Of a stretch of DNA of 64,000 nucleotides, positions 56,775 to 64,000 are shown piece by piece. The notes beneath the pieces were generated by a model. That model was given only the letters and a program-made list of their open reading frames with translations, made no database searches and had not been told where the DNA came from. The stretch's first letter is position 1; each line of letters opens with the position of its first letter. Where the stretch lies: assembly GCF_002165255.2 (NCBI RefSeq), contig NZ_CP028561.1, positions 1,302,001 through 1,366,000 of the forward strand, read 5' to 3'. Source of the stretch: Acinetobacter sp. WCHA45. Lineage in GTDB: Bacteria; Pseudomonadota; Gammaproteobacteria; Pseudomonadales; Moraxellaceae. The position numbers and the translations under genes were made by a program.

Positions 56775-57404
56775 CTACAGTTTTAAAAAGCGAGCAATCA
56801 CTTGGCGTAACTGTTTTAGATAACCTGTAAAGAAATGGTTTGCACCTGGCAAAATCGTGATCGGATGTTTTTGTGGTTTTGCCCAAGCAATCATATCTGA
56901 AAGCAAGGTGATGTCATCTTGTTCGCCGTGTATAAATAAGATATTGCCATCAATTGCTGGGGTTGTGTAGTGGCGTAAGTCAATCACTGAGCCTGTTGGC
57001 AAGCCACATAGCACTAATTGCTTCGGACGTAATTCTTCGCTGAGTTGTGCTTGGCATTTTGCCAGTACATGTGAACCAAAGCTAAAACCACCTGCATAGA
57101 AGGTTAAACCTGCATGCTTCTCACGGGCATATTCAATCACTGCCATAATGTCATCTGTTTCACCATGACCTTGATCATGTGTACCTTCACTGCCAGCTAA
57201 GCCACGGAAGCTAGGACGGTAAACCATACATCCCATCTCATTAAAAATCTGAGCCAGTAGTACAGGAACTTTATGATGCGGTGTACCACCTTGCAAAGGA
57301 TGTGGATGGCAGACGACAGCAAAACCTGTGATTTCACCTTGGGGTTGATCTACAAACATTTCAATTTGACCAACAGGACCTTGGATGAATACTTGCTCAG
57401 ACAT
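56775..57404 (-). CDS. alpha/beta hydrolase
   Basis: A 209-residue cytosolic hydrolase. The oxyanion-loop HPHPLQGGTPHHKVP and the nucleophile elbow AGGFSFGSHV (Ser near residue 108) are clear. A late His in LPGANHFFTGYLKQL completes the triad. It belongs to the CocE/dienelactone-like group of small hydrolases conserved in gammaproteobacteria. Substrate unknown. Confidence 0.87.
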   Translation of the reverse strand: MSEQVFIQGPVGQIEMFVDQPQGEITGFAVVCHPHPLQGGTPHHKVPVLLAQIFNEMGCMVYRPSFRGLAGSEGTHDQGHGETDDIMAVIEYAREKHAGLTFYAGGFSFGSHVLAKCQAQLSEELRPKQLVLCGLPTGSVIDLRHYTTPAIDGNILFIHGEQDDITLLSDMIAWAKPQKHPITILPGANHFFTGYLKQLRQVIARFLKL

Positions 57405-57529
57405 AAGATACGCAATGGATAATGGAAGAATCTACTATTTTACCGATAAAACTGAACGAGAACACGAATTGGCATTAAAAATTATCAACTGATATAGTTT
57501 CACCAAGATAAATTTATTTTTGATTGATT

Positions 57530-58312
57530 ATGCTTGCTTTAATTTCTCCTGCTAAAACACTCGATTACACCACAGCACTTCCTACAGATACACATACCCA
57601 ACCACGTTTGTTGGCGCAATCACAACAATTGATTGATGTTTGTCGCAAGCTTTCTGCGACAGAAATTGCATCGTTGATGACCGTGAGTGAAAAAATTGCC
57701 AATTTAAATGTAGAGCGTTTTCGTGACTGGAATGCAGATTTTGATTTTTCCAATGCACGTCAAGCTTTGTTTGCATTTAAAGGTGATGTGTACACGGGTT
57801 TAGATGCTTATCACTTAAAAGACCAAGATATTGATTTTGCCCAACAGCATTTACGTATGTTGTCTGGTCTTTATGGTTTATTGCGTCCGTTAGACTTGAT
57901 GATGCCGTACCGTTTGGAAATGGGCACTAAATTGAAAAATACCCGTGGCCATAATCTATATGAATTCTGGGGCAGTATTATCACCGATCAAATTAACCAA
58001 GATTTAGCTGAAATTGATGCAAAAGTGTTGGTAAATTTAGCCTCTGACGAATATTATAAATCTGTGAATGAAAAGAAAATTCAGGCAGAAATTATCAAGC
58101 CTGTATTCTTGGATCAGAAGAACGGAAAATATAAAGTCATCAGTTTCTATGCGAAAAAAGCGCGTGGTCTAATGGCAAGATACTTGATTGAAAATAAATT
58201 AAGCCAAGTAGAACAATTAAAAGCATTTGATAGTGAAGGGTATTACTTTGATGCTGAAAGTTCATCGAATAAAGAATTGGTCTTTAAGCGAGATGAGCAA
58301 CACGCAGCTTAG
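57530..58312 (+). CDS. yaaA: peroxide stress protein YaaA
   Basis: 260 residues from the ATG at 57530 ([13 protein letters not shown]); an in-frame TTG two codons earlier is unlikely. The conserved N-terminus, the [20 protein letters not shown] block and the [12 protein letters not shown] block define the UPF0246/YaaA family. YaaA lowers intracellular free iron during peroxide stress in E. coli. It leads a short same-strand run with two further genes. Confidence 0.93.
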   Translation: MLALISPAKTLDYTTALPTDTHTQPRLLAQSQQLIDVCRKLSATEIASLMTVSEKIANLNVERFRDWNADFDFSNARQALFAFKGDVYTGLDAYHLKDQDIDFAQQHLRMLSGLYGLLRPLDLMMPYRLEMGTKLKNTRGHNLYEFWGSIITDQINQDLAEIDAKVLVNLASDEYYKSVNEKKIQAEIIKPVFLDQKNGKYKVISFYAKKARGLMARYLIENKLSQVEQLKAFDSEGYYFDAESSSNKELVFKRDEQHAA

Positions 58313-58333
58313 ATTTACCTTAGGCAGGGTGGG

Positions 58334-58597
58334 ATGTTAACCAAAGCACATTTATTAAAACACGCGATATCGTCTGATCAAGTCCAGATTAAAGGGCAAT
58401 TGACAGAACCGCGGAGTTATGGGGTATATGCGCTACCTTTAGATCGTGATGGAACCAGACGTTTTCGATTTGGTAATCACCCTGTACGCCAGCAAGAACT
58501 AAAACATGAGTTTGGCTCCTGTACCTTGTATCAGCTTTTTCTAGAACGTAAAGATGCTGAATTACTGGCAAAGTGGCTGAATAAAGAAATCCAATGA
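58334..58597 (+). CDS. conserved hypothetical protein
   Basis: An 87-residue protein 21 bases after yaaA. The central part SYGVYALPLDRDGTRRFRFG looks like a beta-rich small domain. The C-terminus is helical. No signal peptide. Function unknown; the spacing suggests cotranscription with yaaA and the HD-domain gene. Confidence 0.65.
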   Translation: MLTKAHLLKHAISSDQVQIKGQLTEPRSYGVYALPLDRDGTRRFRFGNHPVRQQELKHEFGSCTLYQLFLERKDAELLAKWLNKEIQ

Positions 58598-58606
58598 GGA
58601 TGAGCA

Positions 58607-59224
58607 ATGCCGCAGTATTTATCTACATTAGAAAAATCATGGTTTGAGCTGCATCAGCATTATCATTTTTCAGAGCCGCTGAAAGTTTTTAATAAGTTGA
58701 TTGCTGCCTACAGTGAAAAGCAGCGGGCTTATCATACGCTACAACATTTGTATGAATGTCTAGTTCTAGTTGACTCGATTCGAGCTGATTTAATTGATGC
58801 GGATGCTGTAGCATTGGCGCTCTGGTTCCATGATGCAGTTTATGACCCACAAGCCAAAGATAATGAACTTAAAAGTGCTGAGCTGTTCGAGCAGTATTTG
58901 GCTCAAGATTTATCATTTGATATTGTTCAAAAGATTAAGCGATGGATTCTTGTCACGCAAAAGCATGAAGCAACGAATGAACTAGATTTACAGTTTTTAC
59001 TAGATATTGATTTGGCGATTCTAGCAGCTTCACCTGAGCGTTTTACGGAATATGAACAGCAGATTCAGCAGGAATATGCTTGGGTATATCCAGATATTTA
59101 TTTGATTAAAAGAAAACAAGTTCTAGCACATTTTTATCAGACAGAACCGCTGTATCAAACTGAATATTTTCAACAGAATTTTGAGCAAAGGGCGAAAGAG
59201 AACTTAAAATTTAACCTTTTTTAG
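58607..59224 (+). CDS. HD-domain metal-dependent phosphohydrolase-like protein
   Basis: A 205-residue cytosolic protein. The HD motif is split as usual: YHTLQHLYECL (His), ALWFHDAVYDP (HD pair), and a late Asp in LLDIDLAILAASP. It belongs to the predicted metal-dependent HD superfamily phosphohydrolases. Substrate unknown. It is the last gene of the yaaA run, 9 bases after the preceding stop. Confidence 0.85.
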   Translation: MPQYLSTLEKSWFELHQHYHFSEPLKVFNKLIAAYSEKQRAYHTLQHLYECLVLVDSIRADLIDADAVALALWFHDAVYDPQAKDNELKSAELFEQYLAQDLSFDIVQKIKRWILVTQKHEATNELDLQFLLDIDLAILAASPERFTEYEQQIQQEYAWVYPDIYLIKRKQVLAHFYQTEPLYQTEYFQQNFEQRAKENLKFNLF

Positions 59225-59252
59225 AGAATTAAGAATTTCAATAATTCTCTAA
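59224..59252. terminator. hairpin between convergent HD-domain and arsR-type genes
   Basis: Stem AGAGAATT/AATTCTCT with a 13-base A/T loop. Moderate strength. Confidence 0.5.
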
Positions 59253-59272
59253 TAATCTTTCTTTAGTAAAAT

Positions 59273-59584
59273 TCAGATATTAGGACAATAATTTTCATAA
59301 AGCGTTGTTAAAACAACCTGTAACTTAGGGTCACTAATTGAATAAAAGATTTGCTTTCCATCCCGACGTGTAGAAACTACATTACTTTTTCTTAACATCA
59401 TAAGCTGTTGTGACAGGGTAGGTTGTAGGATATGAGTAGCTTCTTCAATTTGAGACACATTTAATTCTTGTTTGGCTAAATGACATAAAATAATTAAGCG
59501 ATCTGTGTTTGCCAAAGACTTAAGTACATTGACAATAGAGCTTGCAGACTCTCTCATCACGTTGATCTCTATATCCTTTTGCAT
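59273..59584 (-). CDS. ArsR family regulator, BigR/YgaV type
   Basis: A 103-residue winged-helix repressor. It keeps two cysteines in the positions seen in BigR/SqrR/YgaV: Cys34 in DRLIILCHL and Cys100 in ENYCP at the C-terminus. In that group the pair forms a per- or tetrasulfide link when sulfide or persulfide rises, releasing DNA. The metal-site ELCVC motif of ArsR/SmtB is absent. Regulation by reactive sulfur is therefore the best guess. No rhodanese, persulfide dioxygenase or sulfide transporter gene lies beside it. Confidence 0.8.
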   Translation of the reverse strand: MQKDIEINVMRESASSIVNVLKSLANTDRLIILCHLAKQELNVSQIEEATHILQPTLSQQLMMLRKSNVVSTRRDGKQIFYSISDPKLQVVLTTLYENYCPNI

Positions 59585-59839
59585 ACTTTTCTCACTACAT
59601 TCAAGCCGAACTTAGTATAAGGTGAGAAAAACATAAAAATGTATTAAAACTTGAAAAATACAATGGTTTTTTGTGAATATCTATATCAGTGAAAGTTATA
59701 TTTCTCATTAATAACGCTTAGACTTTAAAATTTGAGAGTTTAGATATTTTTAGCAATGTTAGAAATTGTTAAAATTTTATAAATAATAAAATTATGTAAT
59801 TAATTTAATTAATAAATATAAAAATTTTTAAAATTTTAT

Positions 59840-59867
59840 TTGTGCTTTAAGGAAAAATGTATATAAT
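59840..59867 (+). promoter_or_regulatory. promoter of the 26-codon transcription unit
   Basis: TTGTGC (59840-59845) and TATAAT (59862-59867) are separated by 16 bases. Transcription would start near 59874, directly at a perfect 8-bp stem-loop (AAGACAGA-AAGA-TCTGTCTT, 59875-59894). Confidence 0.6.
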
Positions 59868-59910
59868 AAAGAACAAGACAGAAAGATCTGTCTTAATAAG
59901 AAGGATCGGG

Positions 59911-59991
59911 ATGTGCAATTTGTACGACCGCCAGAGGGTAATATTTTTATTATTCTTTTTCCAACTCAGACGCAAGCGTGAGCCACAATAA
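59911..59991 (+). CDS. 26-residue Phe/Leu-rich hydrophobic peptide (leader or small toxin-like)
   Basis: The ATG at 59911 follows AAGGA by 5 bases. The peptide starts MCNLYDRQRV, has a hydrophobic run IFLLFFF at residues 11-17 and ends QLRRKREPQ before tandem stops. The codon run ATA-TTT-TTA-TTA-TTC-TTT-TTC is followed by a hairpin (59965-59982) that excludes the terminator stem (59974-60009), the layout of an amino-acid attenuator. But no gene follows on this strand. It may be an orphan attenuator, a dual-function small RNA or a type I toxin-like peptide. Confidence 0.55.
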   Translation: MCNLYDRQRVIFLLFFFQLRRKREPQ

Positions 59992-60018
59992 TAACTATAA
60001 ATCACGCTTTATTTTTTT
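59974..60018 (+). terminator. terminator of the small transcription unit, overlapping an alternative hairpin
   Basis: AAGCGTGA (59974-59981) pairs perfectly with TCACGCTT (60002-60009) and is followed by TATTTTTTTA. The 5' arm is shared with a competing hairpin CTC-AG-ACG-CAAG-CGT-GAG (59965-59982), so only one can form. Confidence 0.75.
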
Positions 60019-60066
60019 ATACTTTCAATTTCATATTATTTGTTTTAACTCAGCTTTCTGAGAATT

Positions 60067-60636
60067 TTAGGATGTTATTTGCTTTTCAAAATTAATTAAA
60101 TGTTCTACGCGAGTCCAATACTCACTCATTTCAACAGAGTTTTTATTTACATGCGCTTGGATGGTGATTCCATCTAAAATACTTACGATTAATGTAGCTA
60201 AGTGTGTCGGGCTTCGAATATCTAAATGAGTCAGTAAGTTTTGGATCAAGGCCGTTAGCCATATTTTATATTGTGTCGCAGGTTCAAGAGTCGAAGGGTA
60301 AATTTTAATCACTTCTTCAAATGCTTTTTGGAACATACAGCCGTTAAAGTCTTCGCTTTGGAACCAGGCATTGTACCATTTGAATATCGATTCAATTTGC
60401 TCTAAATAATTTGATTGATCACATTGAGCTAATGTTTCATTCAATGAGATTTGAAGGTTAATATTACGTTGAAGTAAACATTCCTCAATAAGCTTTTCCT
60501 TCGATGGAAAATATTTATAGAATGTCATTTTTGCAACGCCTGACTCACTAATAATTCGATCAACCCCAATCGAATTGTAGCTATGCGAGTTAAAAAGTTT
60601 TAATGCTGTGTTAATAATATCTTCTTTTTTTGACAT
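60067..60636 (-). CDS. TetR family regulator
   Basis: A 189-residue repressor. The N-terminal helix-turn-helix (residues 5-50) reads IINTALKLFNSHSYNSIGVD and SGVAKMTFYKYFPSKEKLIE. The C-terminal ligand domain is all-helical with a central GCMFQKAFEEV. No neighbouring target gene is evident; upstream lies A+T-rich DNA and a gene stub. The ligand is unknown. Confidence 0.85.
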   Translation of the reverse strand: MSKKEDIINTALKLFNSHSYNSIGVDRIISESGVAKMTFYKYFPSKEKLIEECLLQRNINLQISLNETLAQCDQSNYLEQIESIFKWYNAWFQSEDFNGCMFQKAFEEVIKIYPSTLEPATQYKIWLTALIQNLLTHLDIRSPTHLATLIVSILDGITIQAHVNKNSVEMSEYWTRVEHLINFEKQITS

Positions 60637-60941
60637 ACAAGCCTCGCATTCGCTCTCTGCTAATATGAGCTGAGCATTATTTGCATTCCATCATGCAATT
60701 TTGGCACGAATTTTACATGGTATTAAATAAACATCATAGAAAAAAATAACATTATTTATTTAATTGATTCTTAAATTTACAGTTTATCCATTATTTTTTC
60801 AGTTAAATATATGAATTAATTAAACTAATTTAAATAAAATACAGTAATTATAAGGTGATTTATAACTCTATAATATGAATTTAAACTAATTCACATTTAT
60901 TTAAAATTATGATAACTGAATTTTATATAATTTATTAAAAA
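60637..60941. other. A+T-rich intergenic region upstream of the TetR gene
   Basis: About 300 bases, extremely A+T-rich beyond 60760. It must contain the tetR promoter, near 60640-60720. No other gene or repeat recognised. Confidence 0.4.
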
Positions 60942-61073
60942 TTAGCTTCTTGGTAAAGTTTCAATTAAACGCGCAAAATTTTGATAAAGCGTTGATTGTT
61001 GAGTAGGCGTATATACAGGGCGTTTAATTGTCCCTTTATTGGTTTGAATCATTAAATCGACATTTTTGCATTT
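60942..61073 (-). pseudogene. C-terminal stub of an unidentified gene
   Basis: 43 codons open from 61073 to the TAA at 60942 encode NVDLMIQTNKGTIKRPVYTP followed by TQQSTLYQNFARLIETLPRS. There is no start codon; the upstream part was lost where the IS630 remnant begins. It would have been transcribed divergently from metR. The family is not recognised. Confidence 0.55.
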
Positions 61074-61123
61074 CTAAGTTTATTAAGAAATAAACTCAGG
61101 ATAATAAATGCAGAACAAATCTG

Positions 61124-61709
61124 AGTCAAACTACATGAAGAATACGAAGTGTCCGTGTCTGTTGAAACCATTCGTAAGTTTTTACGTGATTCAGGTATGG
61201 TCTTCAAGCATACCCGTCATAGCTTAAAAAAAAGAGATCCGATTGCATTTGAACAAGCAACACAGCAGATTGAAGAATTACGAGAGCAAGCGGCACGTGG
61301 TGAAATTATATTAGGTTATGTAGATGAAACAGGGTTTTCATCTACACCTGATAACCGCTATGCGTGGACAAAGATAGGTGATGTTCATGCGGTTGATGCA
61401 ATAAGATTAAAACGAGTTAATGTCATGGGGTGTTTGCTTTCAACGGGGAAACTGGTGACAAGTTGCTTACAAGAGTCAGTTACAAGCACTTGGTTTTATG
61501 CCTATTTAACTGGAATAGCTCAACAAGTAAAACAGACGTATAACCTTCGATTAGTTCTTATTGTTGATAATGCCTCGATTCATAGAAGTAAAAAGATGAC
61601 TGATTACAGAGAGCTACTTCAAACTAACTTTTCGACGAATCTGTATTTTATTCCAGCTTATAGCCCTGAGTTAAATCGAATCGAGATGGTATGGAAGCAT
61701 AAACAATAA
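61124..61709 (+). pseudogene. IS630-family transposase, truncated at both ends
   Basis: The open stretch begins right after a TGA and reads KLHEEYEVSVSVETIRKFL, the end of the DNA-binding part. It continues through the DDE domain: GYVDETGFSS (first Asp), LIVDNASIHRSKKM (second Asp) and IPAYSPELNRIEMVWK (Glu). It ends after WKHKQ, short of the normal C-terminus. The N-terminal helix-turn-helix is absent. No clean inverted repeats were found. Confidence 0.85.
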
Positions 61710-61756
61710 TAAAATAAAATTCATAGTGAGACACACTCATGAATAACATGATAGGA

Positions 61757-61769
61757 TGAATTAAATTCA
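61757..61769. promoter_or_regulatory. MetR-type operator upstream of metR
   Basis: TGAA-TTAAA-TTCA is an exact match to the known MetR box TGAA-N5-TTCA. It lies 15 bases before the GTG start of the metR-like gene, consistent with autoregulation. Confidence 0.65.
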
Positions 61770-61784
61770 ATTGTGGTGATCGTT

Positions 61785-62705
61785 GTGTTAGAACTTCGTC
61801 ATTTAAAAACATTAATTGCACTACGTGAGCATGGTTCATTGGTTGCTGCTGCGACAGATCTATGCCTAACTCCTTCAGCAATTTCGCATCAATTAAAAGA
61901 ACTTGATCATTGGTATGGTGTAGAAGTTGTTAATCGCCGTAGTCGTCCAGTAAGTTTTTCCAATGTCGGCGAGCGATTGCTTCGACTAGCAGATGATGTG
62001 TTGCCTCAGGTTCAGATAGCACAAACGGATATTACTCGTATCGTGCATGGACAAACGGGGAGAATTATTTTTTCATCTGAATGTCATAGTTGTTTTGACT
62101 GGCTGATGCCTTTATTAAATCAATATCGCCAGCAATATCCAGATGTCGATTTAGATTTTGCAGCGGGTTTTGAGTCTAATCCGCATGAATTATTGCAAAA
62201 TGCCGAGTTTGATTTATTAATCACTGCTGATCCAATTGCACTCAAAGGGATTGAATACTTTCCGATTTTTGAATACGAGTCACGGTTAGTACTCTCAACG
62301 ACACATCCATTGGTGCGTAAAGAAATAATCCTAGTTGAAGATTTGGCTGAACAAACGTTGATTACTTATCCAGTTGATAAACATCGTTTAGATATCATGG
62401 CGCATTTATTCATTCCAGCAAATATTCAACCTAAGCATATTCGAACGACTGATTTAACGCAGATGTTAATTCAGTTGGTTGCCAGTGGGCGTGGTATTGC
62501 TGCTTTACCTGATTGGGTCGTTAATGAATATGAACAAAAGGGATGGGTTGTCAGCCGTCGTTTAGACTGTGTGTCGCCGCAAGGATTGAGACGCACATTA
62601 TATGCAGGCTACCGTACTGAAGATAAGGAGAAGAATTACTTTGAAGGTTTTCTGAAGCAACTTGAGAAATTTTCAAAGAAGCGTGCGATGTATTATGAAG
62701 ATTGA
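61785..62705 (+). CDS. metR: LysR-type regulator MetR
   Basis: 306 residues from the GTG at 61785, with GGTGA 5 bases upstream; in-frame GTGs at 61773 and 61776 are also possible. The N-terminal winged helix (LELRHLKTLIALREHGSLVA, then PSAISHQLKELD) and the effector domain (IIFSSECHSCFDWLMPLLNQ) match MetR closely. MetR uses homocysteine to control methionine-synthase genes. A perfect MetR box sits upstream. No metE or metH is adjacent, as IS debris now occupies the divergent side. Confidence 0.88.
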   Translation: MLELRHLKTLIALREHGSLVAAATDLCLTPSAISHQLKELDHWYGVEVVNRRSRPVSFSNVGERLLRLADDVLPQVQIAQTDITRIVHGQTGRIIFSSECHSCFDWLMPLLNQYRQQYPDVDLDFAAGFESNPHELLQNAEFDLLITADPIALKGIEYFPIFEYESRLVLSTTHPLVRKEIILVEDLAEQTLITYPVDKHRLDIMAHLFIPANIQPKHIRTTDLTQMLIQLVASGRGIAALPDWVVNEYEQKGWVVSRRLDCVSPQGLRRTLYAGYRTEDKEKNYFEGFLKQLEKFSKKRAMYYED

Positions 62706-62812
62706 ATAACTTCGTTATCTAGGTTGTAAAGGGAGATACACATTCTGTTTGAACGGCTTATATACTCTTATTTGCATATATAGAATGATTAACCAAGATG
62801 CCAATCCATAAG

Positions 62813-63150
62813 TGACCCTAGCCAAAATAATGTACACATAGTCCCTCTAAAGCTAACTTCATGCTAACTTTGGAGATGTAAAAATGGCTAAATGCTTTTT
62901 TAACGAATAACTGTATTCAAAGTATGTCACGCAGCTTTGCGCAGTGCACTGCTCATGTTGGGATAATGCAGTGACAGAAAGCTTCTATCATACATTGAAA
63001 GGTCATGTGATACATGGTAGTGTGTTTGCCACTCGAAAAGAGGCGAATGCTGTCTTGTTTGACTATATTGAGATTTATTACAATCTGGTCAAAAGGCATT
63101 CCGCAAACGGCTGGTTAACCCTAGAAGCCTTTAAACAGAAACATTAATTA
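62813..63150. mobile_element. IS3-family remnant
   Basis: The left end TGACCCTAGCCAAAATAATG looks like an IS3-family terminus and is followed by an orfA-type start (ATG 62884). A large internal deletion joins this to the end of orfB. No matching right inverted repeat is recognisable near 63150, so the right end is approximate. Confidence 0.65.
62944..63147 (+). pseudogene. IS3-family OrfB transposase C-terminal fragment
   Basis: 67 codons reading CSCWDNAVTESFYHTLKGHV and FDYIEIYYNLVKRHSANGWL. This is the end of the IS3 rve integrase domain, including the catalytic Glu in AVTESFYHTLK. The Asp-bearing upstream part is missing, so it is inactive. Confidence 0.85.
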
Positions 63151-63353
63151 GGTGTGCCTTATTCAACCATAGATAAAGCGCATGTGTACTTTCTGATTCC
63201 TTATCTTAGTTTATTGCAAAAATTTTTTAGATACTCAACCGATAAGAATAAAACTGCATTATCTACACATTTTAAGGTTTCATAGAAAATTTTGGGAAAT
63301 TAGGTTTAAGGCTTTAGTAGTAAAAAATGTAAAGCCTTAAAGCTTAGTTCACA

Positions 63354-64000
63354 TTAGATTTGAGCATCTTTAACAGGTAAATAGTTTTTAAAATCATATC
63401 CTGACGGTGCTTGATAAATTCTCAAACCAAATTCAGGAATAATTGCAATCAAATGATCGAAGATATCAGATTGAATTGCTTCGTAAGATGCCCATGCTGT
63501 CGTATTTGTAAATGCATAAATTTCTAAAGGTAGACCTTCACTAGTGGGTTGTAGTTGACGAACTAAAATAGTTTGATTCTGCGCAATACCTTGATGTTGG
63601 CGTAAATAGAACTCTACATAAGCACGGAATGTTCCTACATTGGTTAAACGACGTTGGTTGCATTCTGATTGATTGCTTAAATGATCATTAAACTTATTAA
63701 TTTCATCTTGTTTTGCATCAAGATAATGGTCTAAAAGTAAAAAGTCTTTTAATTTTCGCTGTTCACTATCAGTCATAAAGTGAACACTACTTTGATCAAG
63801 AAATATTGAACGTTTAATACGACGGCAGCCTGAATTACTCATACCACGCCAGTTTCTAAATGTATCAGTGACAAGTTTGTTGGTCGGAATGGTGGTCAGT
63901 GTTTTATCGAAATTTTGTACGGTCACTGTATGCAGAGATATATCAATCACATCGCCATCCGCATTTAAAGAGGGCATCTCAATCCAGTCTCCAATGCGAA
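63354..64000 (-). CDS. mechanosensitive channel YbdG-like, C-terminal part (cut by window edge)
   Basis: The visible C-terminal ~215 codons of an MscS-family channel. The reading continues off the right edge through RIGDWIEMPSLNADGDVIDI. It then shows the beta-domain VQNFDKTLTTIPTNKLV and RNWRGMSNSGCRRIKRSIFL, both typical of YbdG. The pore helices lie beyond the window. YbdG-type channels release solutes at hypo-osmotic shock. The methionine 8 codons in from the edge is internal, not the start. Confidence 0.88.
   Translation of the reverse strand, partial: RIGDWIEMPSLNADGDVIDISLHTVTVQNFDKTLTTIPTNKLVTDTFRNWRGMSNSGCRRIKRSIFLDQSSVHFMTDSEQRKLKDFLLLDHYLDAKQDEINKFNDHLSNQSECNQRRLTNVGTFRAYVEFYLRQHQGIAQNQTILVRQLQPTSEGLPLEIYAFTNTTAWASYEAIQSDIFDHLIAIIPEFGLRIYQAPSGYDFKNYLPVKDAQI

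Noticed and set aside
1..64000. CRISPR arrays, prophage, toxin-antitoxin operons, integrons, replication origin
   Set aside because: No regularly spaced repeats, phage structural genes, classical two-gene toxin-antitoxin pairs, attC sites or DnaA-box clusters were seen.

Overview
The window reads as chromosomal DNA of an Acinetobacter-type gammaproteobacterium. The case rests on the A+T-rich sequence, on gene content and on mobile-element debris. Telling items are the fused tyrA-aroA gene next to pheA, a PutA without the N-terminal DNA-binding domain divergent from an Lrp-family gene, an orphan GspE/PilB ATPase, and IS5/IS4-family remnants of the kind common in that genus. The genus call is inference; no database was searched.

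Layout. 1-2.2 kb: a translationally coupled ABC exporter (ATPase, permease) running into queF, which is cut by the left edge. 2.7 kb: tRNA-Arg(CCG). 3-9.4 kb: exoX, a secreted lipase-like hydrolase, glyA, a 4Fe-4S ferredoxin and trhP. 9.5-10.05 kb: a deleted IS5-family element. 10-16 kb: small envelope proteins, fxsA, metK and tkt. 16-17.6 kb: two orphan immunity-like genes bracketed by osmC and a decayed duplicate of the osmC 3' end. 17.8-21.7 kb: a YceI protein, a GNAT stub, an LRAT-like protein, a phosphodiester glycosidase and trmA. 21.9-27.8 kb: the proline module (putA, lrp-type regulator, putP). 28.3-33.7 kb: aspA behind a perfect NtrC-type palindrome, gcvH, an AraC regulator, a MaoC protein and an ABC exporter. 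34-36.2 kb: an unknown gene, a small membrane protein and an IS4-family remnant. 36.2-46.9 kb: fpr, trmO, an MgtC-like protein, the gspE-like gene, hemP with a Fur box, mutT-thiE, mrcB, nadK and yeaC. 47-55.7 kb: ybiB, an acyl-CoA dehydrogenase, a Fur-boxed secreted protein, pheA, tyrA-aroA and pepD. 55.7-56.8 kb: two genes with homopolymer frameshifts. 56.8-59.2 kb: a hydrolase, yaaA and an HD-domain protein. 59.3-64 kb: an accessory patch with a BigR/YgaV-type ArsR regulator, a TetR regulator, IS630 and IS3 remnants, metR and a partial YbdG-like mechanosensitive channel.

Functionally most of the window is housekeeping. One-carbon and methionine metabolism is covered by glyA, metK, gcvH and metR. 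Aromatic amino acids are covered by pheA and tyrA-aroA, proline and aspartate catabolism by putA, putP and aspA, tRNA modification by queF, trhP, trmA and trmO, and cell-wall and NADP supply by mrcB and nadK. Iron responses are suggested by two Fur boxes.

The most unusual item is a self-contained transcription unit of about 150 nt at 59840-60020. It has a promoter, a 5' stem-loop, a ribosome-binding site, a 26-codon Phe/Leu-rich hydrophobic peptide and a terminator that competes with an alternative hairpin, yet no downstream gene on its strand. Next in interest are the immunity-like pair with the duplicated osmC tail, the Fur-boxed secreted protein, and the NtrC palindrome just upstream of the aspA start codon.
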